Assembly (NCBI GenBank): GCA_037446075.1 | Contig: JBBIJH010000020.1 | Location: 1 to 29,322, forward strand | Length of the DNA: 29,322 nucleotides | Reading direction: 5' to 3' | DNA from: JBBIJH01 sp037446075 | GTDB taxonomy: Bacteria > Bacteroidota > Ignavibacteria > UBA10030 > JAHEZR01 | Part shown: positions 6,457-15,761 of the stretch, in pieces | How positions within the stretch are numbered: position 1 is the first letter of the stretch | Layout of the letters: every line of letters starts with the position of its first letter | Program-made: the position numbers and the translations under genes | The notes under the pieces: generated by a model | What the model saw: the letters and a program-made list of their open reading frames with translations, nothing else | Databases searched by the model: none | Told to the model about the DNA's origin: nothing

Positions 6457-7806
6457 TTACTCTTTGCTCATGGGCCGCGTTTGTTCATCTTTAACCTGAG
6501 GAGCCAGAAGAAGATATTTCAAGGAAGTGTAATCTGCTTCGACGCCAGAAGATATCTTTTCCCTTTCCATCACGGCCACAAGCGCTTCTGGAACGAGAAT
6601 CCTTGCGGTAATCACTAGCCTAACAACCTCCGCAAACTTCGCCGGGTGAGCTGTAGCTAAGACAATAAAACTTGGCAGGTCTCCTGTCATTGCAGACCTC
6701 GCTCGTCTCGCAGCGGCAACACCGACAGCCGTGTGAGGATCTAGGATATATCCGGTTTTCTCATAGGTCCGCCTGACCTCATCAAGCGTTTCTCGCTCAT
6801 CAACGCTTACGGCTTCGACGTCTTGCTTTAACTTCTCAAGATCGTCCTCGTAGAGTGCTCTCATGCGTACGAGGTTGCTCGGATTTCCCACATCCATAGC
6901 ATTTGAGATCGTCGGGATAGCTGGGCGGGGTGTGTAAGTTCCAGTCTTGAAGTACTGCGGCACAATGTCGTTCACATTTGTTGCTGCAATGAACCGCTCA
7001 ATCGGGAGTCCCATCTTCTTAGCGAAGAGACCCGCGGTGAGGTTTCCAAAGTTTCCACTCGGCACAACAACCCAAAGGGGCTTGTTCTTCTCTGCGTGGG
7101 CTTGCCATGCGCGAAATCCAGCAAAGTAATAAAATATCTGGGGTAGAAGTCTGCCAACGTTAATCGAGTTGGCCGAGGAGACGAATCGATCACGGCGAAT
7201 CTCTGGATCAGCAAGCACTTGCTTTGCCAGTCGCTGGCAGTCGTCAAACGTGCCCTCGACTTCCACTGCTGTGATATTCCCCCCGAGCGTTGCGATCTGC
7301 TTTTCCTGCAGTGGACTGATCTTTCCACTCGGATAAAGGACGAACACTCTGATACGTGGCTGATTGTAAAATCCGTGCGCAACAGCACTTCCCGTATCCC
7401 CGGAGGTAGCTACGATGATGGTCAGCTCACGGTCTTCATGACGGAGGAAATACGCAAACGCTTCCGCCATGAACCTCGCCCCAAAGTCTTTGAAGGCGAA
7501 CGTCGGTCCATGGAAAAGCTCAAGGAGATACATTCCCTCCTCAAGTCGAACGAGCGGAAGCGGAAAATTCCACGCTCGCTCTGTGATTTTCTCTAGTTCT
7601 TCCAGGGGAATGTCGTGGATGTAGGATGAGAGAATCTGAGCCCCAGCGGTATGCGTCGGGAGAGTGAGAAGCTTTTCAAGCAACCTTTGGGAAAATGTCG
7701 GAATAAACTCCGGCATGTACAGCCCGCCATCGGGTGCAAGGCCGGCGAAGAGTGCATCACGGAAGGAGACGAGCGGGCTTCTCCTCTCCGTACTGTAATA
7801 TCTCAT
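6457..7806 (-). CDS. thrC: Threonine synthase
   Basis: This PLP enzyme converts O-phosphohomoserine to threonine, the last step of threonine synthesis. The protein is 449 residues from the ATG at 7806. The frame extends 8 codons further upstream, but MRYYSTERRS matches the usual N-terminus, and this ATG overlaps the thrB stop (ATGA). The PLP lysine is in HGPTFAFKDFG (Lys106), followed by the conserved phosphate-binding and active-site segments ATSGDTGSAVAHGF and SSANSINVGRLLPQ. Length is normal for the family (about 430-460). It is the third gene of the thrA-thrB-thrC operon and is followed by a possible terminator. Confidence 0.95.
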   Translation of the reverse strand: MRYYSTERRSPLVSFRDALFAGLAPDGGLYMPEFIPTFSQRLLEKLLTLPTHTAGAQILSSYIHDIPLEELEKITERAWNFPLPLVRLEEGMYLLELFHGPTFAFKDFGARFMAEAFAYFLRHEDRELTIIVATSGDTGSAVAHGFYNQPRIRVFVLYPSGKISPLQEKQIATLGGNITAVEVEGTFDDCQRLAKQVLADPEIRRDRFVSSANSINVGRLLPQIFYYFAGFRAWQAHAEKNKPLWVVVPSGNFGNLTAGLFAKKMGLPIERFIAATNVNDIVPQYFKTGTYTPRPAIPTISNAMDVGNPSNLVRMRALYEDDLEKLKQDVEAVSVDERETLDEVRRTYEKTGYILDPHTAVGVAAARRARSAMTGDLPSFIVLATAHPAKFAEVVRLVITARILVPEALVAVMEREKISSGVEADYTSLKYLLLAPQVKDEQTRPMSKE

Positions 7807-8765
7807 TTCCCAACACACGGGACGAGGCACGCTCCTTCCCTGTTGATGCGTGAGACGATCAAATCGCTATTCAAGCCAGCTCGGCGGAAAGCCTTCTGCA
7901 TTGCCCGACCTACCCGTTTAGCGTCAGCTTGATTCGTGACGAGTGCAAACATTGACGGTCCAGAGCCGGAAATTGAGCATGCCAAGGCTCTTGCTTCCAT
8001 CGCGGCTGACTTAACGCTTTTAAATCCAGGGATTAGTCGAGCTCTTACCGGCTCGACGATCACATCTTCGATGCTTCGTGCAAGGAGATGGATGTTGCCC
8101 AAGCAAAATCCGGCGATAAGCCCACCAAGATTTCCCCACTGCAGCACAGCCTTTGCAAGCGGCACTTTGTTCGGGAGGATCTTCCTCGCGTAGGCAGTAC
8201 GTATTTCAATGTGTGGGTGAACAACAACCCAGACCAGCTTCTTCGGGTACGGCAACTGGATGACATCAAGTTTTTTCACATCTCGGATGAAGATCACTCC
8301 ACCAAACATCGATGGAGAAACGTTGTCCGGATGCCCTGCGTCGGAGACAAAACGCTCACCCTCAACGGCATAAGGGAGCAGCTCCCTCTTGCTTAACGGG
8401 TTCCCCAGAAGGGCGTTCACGGCAAGCGCTGCAGCAACGGCGCTTGCAGCTGAGCTTCCAAGCCCCGACCCAACTGGCATTCGCTTATGGACAGTGATGG
8501 CAACGCCAAAGCGTGGCTTGAGGTCCTTGAGTATCGCCGATGCGACGTAAGTCGCGACGTTCTTCCTCGCGTCTCGCGGGAGGACGCCGTTGTCTCCATC
8601 GACGCCGATAAGTTGGACTCCACGCTTCTCGGTGCGCTCTGCAACAACGTAATCGCCCGACTTTTCCAGCGCAAGGCCGATTACATCGAAGCCGGAGCCG
8701 AGGTTCGAGATTGTAGCGGGAGCGAAGGCGATGACCTGCTTTCTCAGCTGTCGTGAACTTCCCAT
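7803..8765 (-). CDS. thrB: Homoserine kinase
   Basis: This GHMP-family kinase phosphorylates homoserine with ATP to give O-phosphohomoserine, the substrate of ThrC. It has 320 residues. The N-terminal substrate segment AFAPATISNLGSGFDVIGLAL, at about residues 13-33, and the ATP-binding motif PVGSGLGSSAAS (97-108) are typical, as is a late GSGPSMFAL motif. It lies 24 bases downstream of thrA and overlaps thrC by four bases, so the three are cotranscribed. The ribosome binding site is poor (AAAAAAGAAAG). Confidence 0.95.
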   Translation of the reverse strand: MGSSRQLRKQVIAFAPATISNLGSGFDVIGLALEKSGDYVVAERTEKRGVQLIGVDGDNGVLPRDARKNVATYVASAILKDLKPRFGVAITVHKRMPVGSGLGSSAASAVAAALAVNALLGNPLSKRELLPYAVEGERFVSDAGHPDNVSPSMFGGVIFIRDVKKLDVIQLPYPKKLVWVVVHPHIEIRTAYARKILPNKVPLAKAVLQWGNLGGLIAGFCLGNIHLLARSIEDVIVEPVRARLIPGFKSVKSAAMEARALACSISGSGPSMFALVTNQADAKRVGRAMQKAFRRAGLNSDLIVSRINREGACLVPCVGK

Positions 8766-8789
8766 GCTTTCTTTTTTGTCAGATGTGAC

Positions 8790-11200
8790 TCAGACCGGCA
8801 AGTAGTGCAATAGCTTCAGGATATCCGAGAACACCGCTGCCGCCGTTACCTCCGCACCTGCACCGGGACCCTGCACAATGAGAGGTGTTCGTAAGTAGCG
8901 ATCCGTTGTAAATGCAAGGATGTTGTCGCTTCCCTTTGTCGAGGCAAAAGGATGATCTCTTGGAATCTCTTCCAATGCGGCACTACCACGGTGATCGACG
9001 AGCCGGGCCACATACCGCAAGACGCAACTGCGCGCACGAGCCTTCTCGTACCTCTTCTGAAAATTTCTGTCAGCCGATGGCAACTTCGCTAGGAATCTCT
9101 TTGTTGTCATCCGCTGGAGTCCTGAAGGGATCAGGTTTTCTGTGCGGATGTCCTTGAGATCCATCTCCCATCCGAGTTGGCGCGCGAGGATGAGGAGCTT
9201 CCGGGCTACATCTTCCCCACTAAGATCATCTCTTGGATCGGGCTCTGTGAATCCAAGCCTGTGGGCTTCCCGGAGGATTTCGCTGAAAGGCTGTGACCCG
9301 TCATAGGAATTGAAGAGGTAGCTCAATGTTCCGGAGAGGATTCCCTCAATCTTTCGCACTGTATCTCCACTGGCAATTAAATCTTTCAGCGTGGAGATTA
9401 CTGGTAATCCGGCACCGACGTTTGCTTCATACAGAAAGAACTTCTGTTTTTCTTTGAGCTTTTGCATCAAGGCCTTGTACTGGTCTATCGGCTGAACGTT
9501 CGCCTTCTTGTTTGGCGTCACAATGTGTACATTAGCATCGACAAAATGTGTGTAAGCCTGGCTTAACTTTTCACTTGCCGTGCAATCTACGAGCGCAACA
9601 TTCGTCAGATTGAGCTCCCCTACCGCATCAACCATCCGTTGCAAATCCATTTTCTCTTTGGATTGCCTGAGAATCTCCTTCCAACGACACAGGTCAATCC
9701 CCTCGGTGTCAAAGATCATTCGTTTACTGTCGGCAAGCCCACAGACGCGGACATCAAATCCCTGAGAGAGAAGATAATTTCGCTGCCGATGGAGCTGCTG
9801 CAAGAGAGTAGAACCGATATTCCCCACTCCAACGACGATGAGGTGGAGTTTCTTTCTCTTTTCAAAAAAGGCGCTATGAATGACATTCAGCGCTCGGTCT
9901 CCGTTCGCTGAGTCGATGACAAAGGAGATATTCCGCTCCGACGCCCCCTGTGCAATCGCAGAGACATTCACCCCATTCTGTCCGAGCGTCTGGAAGACTT
10001 TTCCTGCTACCCCGGGTGTTCCGCGCATTCCATCGCCAACGACGGCGACAATCGTTTGCGAAAGCTTCTCATCGAGTGCCGTTACCGAGGCCTGCATCTC
10101 ATAATGGAACTCCTCCTGAATGGCCCTTCGCGCCGCAGGAACATCGCTCGTTCGAACGGCGAAGCAAATCGTGTGTTCTGAGGAGGCCTGTGATATGAGA
10201 ACGACACTCACTTTGCGAGTGGCAAGGGCACGAAACAACCGCTCTGCGGTTCCCGGTACCCCGACCATTGCAAGGCCACGGAGCGTGAGGAGTGCAATAT
10301 CGTCGATGGAGGTGATCCCCTTAGCTACACCCTCCCAGACTTGAGGCTGGTCTGAAATCAAAGTCCCGGGCGCGGTCGGATTTAACGTATTCTTGATGAG
10401 GATTGGAATCTTCGCGGCTATTGCTGGAGCAAGCGCTGCCGAGTGAAGCACCTCTGCGCCAAAATAGGAAAGCTCCATCGCTTCTTCATACGTGAGTTGA
10501 GGAAGAACAAACGCATGAGGCACAGACCGTGGATCGGCGCTCAGGACGCCGTCAACATCAGTCCAGATTTCCACCATTGATGCGCGAAGAGCGGCCCCGA
10601 GGATAGTTGCTGTGTAGTCTGAGCCGTTGCGGCCGATGGTCGTGGTTCGCCCGTCTTCTGTCGCTCCTAGGAAACCTGTGACGACCGGCGTCCCCCTTGT
10701 AGACCGTCTGAAGTGGGAACGGATGGCCTTGTTTGTTAGCTCAAAGAGCACACGCGCGTTTGTAAAGTGGCAAAGGCAGGGCGCACCTGATTGAAGTATG
10801 CGGCAACAATGACGGAGGAAAGTCTCTCACCAAAGCTTGCAACAAGGTCGAGTGTCCGGGGTGGGCAATCGTGAAGGAGCGCAATACCGCCCAAAGCTTC
10901 TCGCAGTTCGCGCAGAAGGCCTTGAATAACCTGGATTGTGACGTGGCGATTTTTCCCACGGAGCAACGATCTTGCTGTTTGCAGGTGCCGTGTTGAGACC
11001 TGTCGGAGGAGTCTCCGGTACTCAGCATCCCCCTTTTCGGCGGCACGTGCGCATGTAAGGAGTTGATTCGTTACTCCCTGGAATGCGGAGACGACAACGA
11101 TGACGCGCGTTTTCTTCTCTTCTCTACGGACAACTTGTTCCACTACCCTGATGCGGTCAGGGCTGGCAACGGATGAGCCGCCGAATTTGAGGATTTTCAT
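8790..11200 (-). pseudogene. thrA: Bifunctional aspartokinase/homoserine dehydrogenase, frameshifted with an internal deletion
   Basis: The N-terminal frame (11200 to 10736) opens with MKILKFGGSSVA, the aspartokinase signature, and runs to VASFGERLSSVIVAAYFNQVRPAF. The rest (in frame through 8790) resumes as HFTNARVLFELTN and carries the remaining kinase, ACT domains (TLRGLAMVGVPGTAERLF; VGDGMRGTPGVAGKVF), and homoserine dehydrogenase with the NAD motif VVGVGNIGS and the GILSGTLSYLF active-site region. At the join (about 10767-10780) the frame changes. Roughly 11-13 residues expected between 'AF' and 'HFTNARV' are missing, including the stretch that normally reads like F-V-D-A-R. In E. coli LysC the corresponding Arg contacts aspartate. 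A lost segment of 3k+1 bases explains both. As written the kinase is broken, while dehydrogenase translation would need reinitiation (a GTG at 10751). An assembly error is possible. Confidence 0.85.
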
Positions 11201-11236
11201 AGTGAACTCAGAATATCGGGCAAAAAGGTTTCCAGA

Positions 11237-11264
11237 AAGATAACAGGTGGAATGAGAAAGTCAA
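11237..11264 (-). promoter_or_regulatory. Likely thr operon promoter
   Basis: On the minus strand, TTGACT (11259-11264) and TATCTT (11237-11242) are 16 bases apart, placing the start near 11229, about 30 bases before the thrA ATG. The -10 region reads TATCTTTC, close to the Bacteroidetes TAnnTTTG form. The leader is too short to hold an enterobacterial-type threonine attenuator. Confidence 0.45.
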
Positions 11265-11355
11265 CGCTTGTCTAAGCGGCGTGGGTATCTGCCCAGAATT
11301 TAGAAGGATAAGAATGAAAGAATAAAATTTTTTCGGGGGTTTGACAAAGCGTTCC

Positions 11356-12795
11356 TTATTGCCCGTAGAACGCCACCATCAGCCGATAGAAATTCCAGAC
11401 ATCAACCTTCGAGGATAGCTCATACGGAGAATGCATGGAGAGGACTGCAACGCCGAGGTCAATCACTTCCATATCTTCACGAGAGAGAAATCCACCAATC
11501 GTTCCTCCTCCGCCGACGTCAACTTTGTAGGTGTGCGTCTGATAGGGAATCTTATTGTCATCGAGCAGCCTTCGGATGCGTGCAGTGAACTCGGAATTTG
11601 CATCGAACCCACGCCCGTAGCGCTTGATGACAACGCCGTAGCCGAGCCGGGCTGTATTCGTTATTTCAGAAGCTTGGGAGAAGATTGGATTGACACCATC
11701 GTTGACGTCTGCAGAGATCACCTGAGCGTTGCTTAGAGCCTTTCTTGTGTCGGTATCGGAGTAGTCTTTTCCACGCTGCGCCGAGACAAGAGTTGCGTAA
11801 AGATTGTTGAGAAACACTGATGCTGCACCGGTATTGTTTCCACTTCCTACCTCTTCATTATCGGTGAGGTAAGCAATGGCAGTATACTTCGGGGTCTGCT
11901 TCAGGTCCATGACTGCGCGAGCGGCAACATAGGAAGAGAGTCGGTCATCCTGCCCAAAGGCAGCCGTCAACCCGCCATCGAATCCAGCATCGCGAGGCTG
12001 ATCTGCCGGTACGAGGCTCAACTCGGCACTGACAAAGTCCTCCTCGCGAATTCTGTATTTGTTGAAAATTGTTTTCAGCGTCCCGTTAAAGACGCTTCCG
12101 CCTTCATCCGGAACCGATCCGACGATCGGGTTCAACTCTTCTCCCTCGATCACATCTGTGTAGGTCCGGTTTCGGTAGGCTCGGTCGGAATGCGGTGCCA
12201 CATCTGGAATTACAAACACAGGATCTTCCGGTTCCTTTCCCATCTCCACCAGAACGGTCGTTCCATCCTTAAGGTCCACGCGACCATCGAGTGCGAGCGG
12301 GATATTGACCCACTGGTACTTTTTGATCCCGCCATGATAGATCGTCTTGAACAAAACAAAGCCGTGAGACTCATACACTGGCCGTGCCTTTACGTCGATG
12401 CGAGGGCTGTCATGGTGTGTGCCGACAAGGCGGCTGCCGTTCCTCAGAGGCTCGGTGCCGATGACAACAAGGGCAACGGCACGGTCGCGATTGTTGAAGA
12501 TGAGCTTCGCACCTGCGCCTACCTGCTCCGGCTTTGAGTATTCTGAGAAACCCGCAGCTCTTGCAAGGCGGATTATCTCTCGCGAGGAACTTAACTCGGT
12601 TTTCGCCACCCCCAAGTACTCTTTGTATTTCGCATTGAAAGCGAACACCTCTTTGCGCTGCGCCTCAGTGATCAGTTGCCAGCCTGACGGTTTCGTCTCC
12701 CAGACACTCTGGCTCGAGATGAGGGGTGAGAGGAAACCCGAAGCGATCATAAGAAGAGAAAGATGTAACGTTGTTTTCATAACATGTGCTTCCAT
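11356..12795 (-). CDS. M18 family aminopeptidase with signal peptide
   Basis: A 479-residue zinc aminopeptidase that removes N-terminal residues, often acidic ones in this family. The metal-site motifs are present in order: GTHHDSPRID (His127/His128/Asp129), FGQDDRLSS, TDNEEVGSG, and a final SMHSPYE near the C-terminus. Unlike the cytosolic family members, it begins with a hydrophobic segment (KTTLHLSLLMIASGFLSPLISS, about residues 7-28) that looks like a signal peptide, so a periplasmic location is predicted. The first ATG (12795) has GGAG six bases upstream; the Met at residue 6 is an alternative. It is separated from gyrA by a terminator-like repeat and from thrA by a 155-base gap holding the thr promoter. 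Confidence 0.85.
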   Translation of the reverse strand: MEAHVMKTTLHLSLLMIASGFLSPLISSQSVWETKPSGWQLITEAQRKEVFAFNAKYKEYLGVAKTELSSSREIIRLARAAGFSEYSKPEQVGAGAKLIFNNRDRAVALVVIGTEPLRNGSRLVGTHHDSPRIDVKARPVYESHGFVLFKTIYHGGIKKYQWVNIPLALDGRVDLKDGTTVLVEMGKEPEDPVFVIPDVAPHSDRAYRNRTYTDVIEGEELNPIVGSVPDEGGSVFNGTLKTIFNKYRIREEDFVSAELSLVPADQPRDAGFDGGLTAAFGQDDRLSSYVAARAVMDLKQTPKYTAIAYLTDNEEVGSGNNTGAASVFLNNLYATLVSAQRGKDYSDTDTRKALSNAQVISADVNDGVNPIFSQASEITNTARLGYGVVIKRYGRGFDANSEFTARIRRLLDDNKIPYQTHTYKVDVGGGGTIGGFLSREDMEVIDLGVAVLSMHSPYELSSKVDVWNFYRLMVAFYGQ

Positions 12796-12829
12796 TTCTA
12801 ACTCCGGTTGGTTCTTGCTGGTCCCTTAA

Positions 12830-12849
12830 CTCACGACCGAAGTCGTGGG
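12830..12849. repeat. Small stable hairpin upstream of the M18 gene
   Basis: CACGAC and GTCGTG close a four-base loop (12838-12841), extended by one wobble and one G-C pair. It lies in the leader region 35 bases before the M18 aminopeptidase start and could shape its 5' UTR. Confidence 0.4.
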
Positions 12850-12860
12850 CTCAAATAGAA

Positions 12861-12909
12861 AAGGTGAGATAGGATCGGTGAAAATTGTGCTGGAAGGCTA
12901 TCTCACCTT
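12861..12909 (-). terminator. Terminator-like 12-bp inverted repeat after gyrA
   Basis: AAGGTGAGATAG and CTATCTCACCTT are perfect inverted copies around a 25-base loop. On the minus strand the second arm continues into a T-rich tail (TTCTATTT). It sits 43 bases after the gyrA stop and probably ends the dnaN-gyrA transcription unit. Confidence 0.6.
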
Positions 12910-12951
12910 AATTGGTGAACGTGAATATCGACTGATCGCGGTTTGTGATGG

Positions 12952-15537
12952 TTACGCGCGTTTCTTTTTGTCCCTCGGGTCTTTCGAGGGCTTTTTCTTC
13001 TCCCCATCCTTCCCTGTGGATTCAGCAGCAATACCTTTCTTCGATTCCTTCTTTTCTGCTGTTGCTTTTTCTTCTTCCCGCCTCTGAACTAACGCCTCAG
13101 CCTCACTCTCCTCCTCCGCGGGCACGACCGCAACGTCAGCCACTGTGTCTCCTTCCTCCAATCGAATGAGGCGAACACCCTGCGTGTTGCGACCTAAGAC
13201 GTTGACATCTTTGACATGCTGGCGAATCACCATCCCCTTTGTCGTTACAATAACGATGTCGTCCGTGTCAGCAGTTTCTTTGATCGCCACCATCTTACCG
13301 ATCTTCTCGTTTGTCCGGACTGTGATTACGCCCTTCCCTGCTCTGCCGGTTGGGCGATACTCCTCCAGTGGCGTTCGCTTGCCGTATCCCTGCTCGGTTG
13401 CCACCAAGATGGTCGTACCGGTTCTTCTCAAAGGTACCATTCCCACCACTTTATCACCTTTGTTTAGGACGATACCCCGCACGCCGAGCGCGGTTCGTCC
13501 CATTGGGCGCACCTGGCTTTCGTGGAATCGGATTGCCAGACCATCACGGGTCCCGATGATGATGTCCTGATTTCCGTCTGTCAGCTTTACGTCGATGAGC
13601 TTATCGCCGGATTTCAACCCGATGGCTAAAATTCCCGTCCTGCGAGGATTACTATACTCCGAGAGCGGGGTTTTCTTAATCAAGCCACTCTGGGACACCA
13701 TGAGAACGAATCGCTTCTCAGTGAAGTCTTGGATGTTCAGGAACGCCGTGATATTCTCCTCAGGCTTTTTCTCTAAGAGGTTTGCGATGGAACGGCCGCG
13801 CGCCATTCGAGCTGCTTCGGGAATCTCAAAAACCTTCAGCCAGTAGCAGCGACCGTTGTCAGTGAAGATGAGCATATACTGGTGAGTGGAAGCCACAAAC
13901 ATATGCTCAATGAAATCGTCTTCTCTGGTGACTGCAGCAGTGACGCCGCGCCCGCCCCGGCCCTGTCGTCTGTAGCTGCTGACAGGAGAACGCTTGATGA
14001 AGCCGTTGTGGCTGATTGTGATCACGACGTCTTCTTCCGCGATCATGTCTTCGACGCTGAACTCCTCGGCCTGCTTAACGATTTCTGTGCGGCGGTCATC
14101 TCCGTGCCTTTTCTTCAATTCCAGCAGCTCTTCCTTGATAATCTCGAGTTGGAGTTTCTTGCTTTTCAGAATGGCTTTGAGTTTCTCGATGAGCTTTATC
14201 GTTTCTTTATACTCATCTTCAACCTTTTTCCGTTCCAGCCCCGTCAGCCTCTGAAGTCGCATGTCCAGGATGGCCTTTGCCTGAATCTCGGAGAGCTTGA
14301 ACTTCCTCATCAGGCCCGCCTGCGCTGTCGGCACATCCTTCGATTTTTTGATCAGGGCGATCACGGCATCGATGTTATCGAGGGCGATAATGAAACCCTC
14401 GAGGATGTGAGCGCGTTTCTCCGCCTCCTCCAGCTCGAACGTCGATCGGCGGACAACAACCTCATTTCGATGCTCGATGAACTTCTGCATCATCTGCTTC
14501 AGCGTGAGAGTCATCGGGCGCCCATCAACAAGAGCCAGCATGTTCACGCCGAAGGTTGTCTGCATCTGAGTATGCATGTAGAGGTTGTTCAGAACGACGT
14601 CGGGCATTGCATCGCGCCTCAACTCGATCACAATCCTCATGCCGTCCCGGTCGGATTCGTCGCGGATGTCAGAGATATCTTCGATCTTCCTGTCGCGGAA
14701 AAGTTCTGCAATCCGCTCGATCAAGGAGGCTTTGTTGACCATGTAGGGGAGCTCGGTCACGATGATGTTCTCTCGGTCGCCTTTGGCCTTTTCGATGCTT
14801 GCCTTGGCGCGAACGACGATCCGTCCCCTGCCGGTTCGGTAGGCTTCCTTGACACCCTCATAGCCGTAGATGATTCCACCCGTTGGGAAATCGGGTGCCT
14901 TGACGTACTTGAGTAAATTCTGGTCCGAAAGCTCGGGGTTATCAATGAGAGCAATGAGACCGTCTACTACTTCACCAAGGTTATGGGGGGGAATGTTTGT
15001 CGCCATGCCGACCGCGATCCCCGTTGTCCCGTTGATCAGCAAGTTCGGAACGAGGGAAGGAAGGACCGTCGGCTCTTTGAGCGACTCATCGAAGTTCGGG
15101 ACAAAGTCCACCGTGTTCTTCTCGATATCACGGAGCATCTCCTCTGCCAGTCTCGTGAGCCGTACCTCCGTGTATCGCATCGCAGCAGGAGAATCACCAT
15201 CAACGGAACCGAAGTTGCCTTGACCGTCCACGAGGAGATAGCGCATGTAGAAGTCCTGTTCCATGCGGACAATCGTATCGTACACTGGTGCCTCCGCGTG
15301 CGGGTGGTACTTTCCGAGAACTTCGCCGACGACGCGCGCACTCTTCTTGTAAGGACGGTTGCTCGCAAGACCCAGTTCGTTCATTCCGAAAAGGACACGG
15401 CGATGGACGGGCTTCAGACCGTCTCGCACATCAGGCAACGCCCGTGCAACAATGACCGACATCGAATAATCGATGTACGATCCTTTCATCTCGTCTTCAA
15501 TATCGACGGGGATGATTTTTTCGGTGATCGTGGCCAT
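12952..15537 (-). CDS. gyrA: DNA gyrase subunit A
   Basis: The breakage-reunion subunit of gyrase, 861 residues. The N-terminus (MSVIVARALPDVRDGLKPVHRR), the catalytic Tyr122 in AAMRYTE, and the C-terminal pinwheel with a GyrA-box-like QGRGGRG are present. Numbering matches E. coli exactly here, which makes an oddity clear: residues 81-84 read AEAP in HPHAEAPVYD, where the usual sequence is HPHGDSAVYD. The quinolone-determining positions Gly81, Asp82, Ser83 and Ala84 are therefore all replaced, while Asp87 is kept. A charged Lys/Glu-rich tail of about 60 residues ends the protein. It lies downstream of gyrB with a small possible ORF between; no clear ribosome binding site precedes the ATG. 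Confidence 0.97.
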   Translation of the reverse strand: MATITEKIIPVDIEDEMKGSYIDYSMSVIVARALPDVRDGLKPVHRRVLFGMNELGLASNRPYKKSARVVGEVLGKYHPHAEAPVYDTIVRMEQDFYMRYLLVDGQGNFGSVDGDSPAAMRYTEVRLTRLAEEMLRDIEKNTVDFVPNFDESLKEPTVLPSLVPNLLINGTTGIAVGMATNIPPHNLGEVVDGLIALIDNPELSDQNLLKYVKAPDFPTGGIIYGYEGVKEAYRTGRGRIVVRAKASIEKAKGDRENIIVTELPYMVNKASLIERIAELFRDRKIEDISDIRDESDRDGMRIVIELRRDAMPDVVLNNLYMHTQMQTTFGVNMLALVDGRPMTLTLKQMMQKFIEHRNEVVVRRSTFELEEAEKRAHILEGFIIALDNIDAVIALIKKSKDVPTAQAGLMRKFKLSEIQAKAILDMRLQRLTGLERKKVEDEYKETIKLIEKLKAILKSKKLQLEIIKEELLELKKRHGDDRRTEIVKQAEEFSVEDMIAEEDVVITISHNGFIKRSPVSSYRRQGRGGRGVTAAVTREDDFIEHMFVASTHQYMLIFTDNGRCYWLKVFEIPEAARMARGRSIANLLEKKPEENITAFLNIQDFTEKRFVLMVSQSGLIKKTPLSEYSNPRRTGILAIGLKSGDKLIDVKLTDGNQDIIIGTRDGLAIRFHESQVRPMGRTALGVRGIVLNKGDKVVGMVPLRRTGTTILVATEQGYGKRTPLEEYRPTGRAGKGVITVRTNEKIGKMVAIKETADTDDIVIVTTKGMVIRQHVKDVNVLGRNTQGVRLIRLEEGDTVADVAVVPAEEESEAEALVQRREEEKATAEKKESKKGIAAESTGKDGEKKKPSKDPRDKKKRA

Positions 15538-15554
15538 GGAATACGATGGACTTT

Positions 15555-15761
15555 CTAGCTTGTTCTCTCTGCGCGAGACTGGAAGCCTTTCCTTACGAGC
15601 TCAATGACCTCAGAAAGCCGTGTAATCACCTCTTGACGTACCTCCCCAAGCTTAGCCTCCGGTCAGCATGCGTTGATCGCCCTTGGCGCCAGATCCCCCA
15701 CATCCAGATTCCTCACATACTTTGGGTCTGTGCGCAGGCACATCCTTGGATTCTTAGACAT
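15555..15761 (-). pseudogene. Possible small ORF between gyrB and gyrA, echoing the GyrB C-terminus, broken by TGA
   Basis: An ATG at 15761 overlaps the end of gyrB (ATGTCTAA) in another frame and reads 32 codons to TGA at 15663-15665. It includes KYVRNLDV, which is also the last eight residues of GyrB. Past the TGA the same frame continues for 35 codons as a charged, helix-forming stretch (EVRQEVITRLSEVIELVRK) to TAG at 15555. The two KYVRNLDV coding segments (15757-15780 and 15699-15722) differ at five bases, all synonymous. I do not recognise the protein. It may be a broken 68-residue gene or a duplicated remnant of a gyrase gene end. Confidence 0.35.

Noticed and set aside
11201..11355. 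Threonine-type leader peptide attenuator before thrA
   Set aside because: The predicted leader is only about 30 bases, with no run of Thr/Ile codons and no terminator hairpin.
13882..14916. 344-codon open frame on the + strand opposite gyrA
   Set aside because: It is antisense to a fully conserved gyrA; length is explained by codon bias of the real gene and the protein resembles no family.
2460..15665. Read-through or recoding of TAG/TGA (for example pyrrolysine, selenocysteine or an altered code)
   Set aside because: TAG ends the permease, trans-sulfuration and anti-sigma genes, and TGA ends thrB, dnaN and recF, so both are ordinary stops here; no SECIS-like hairpin was evident.
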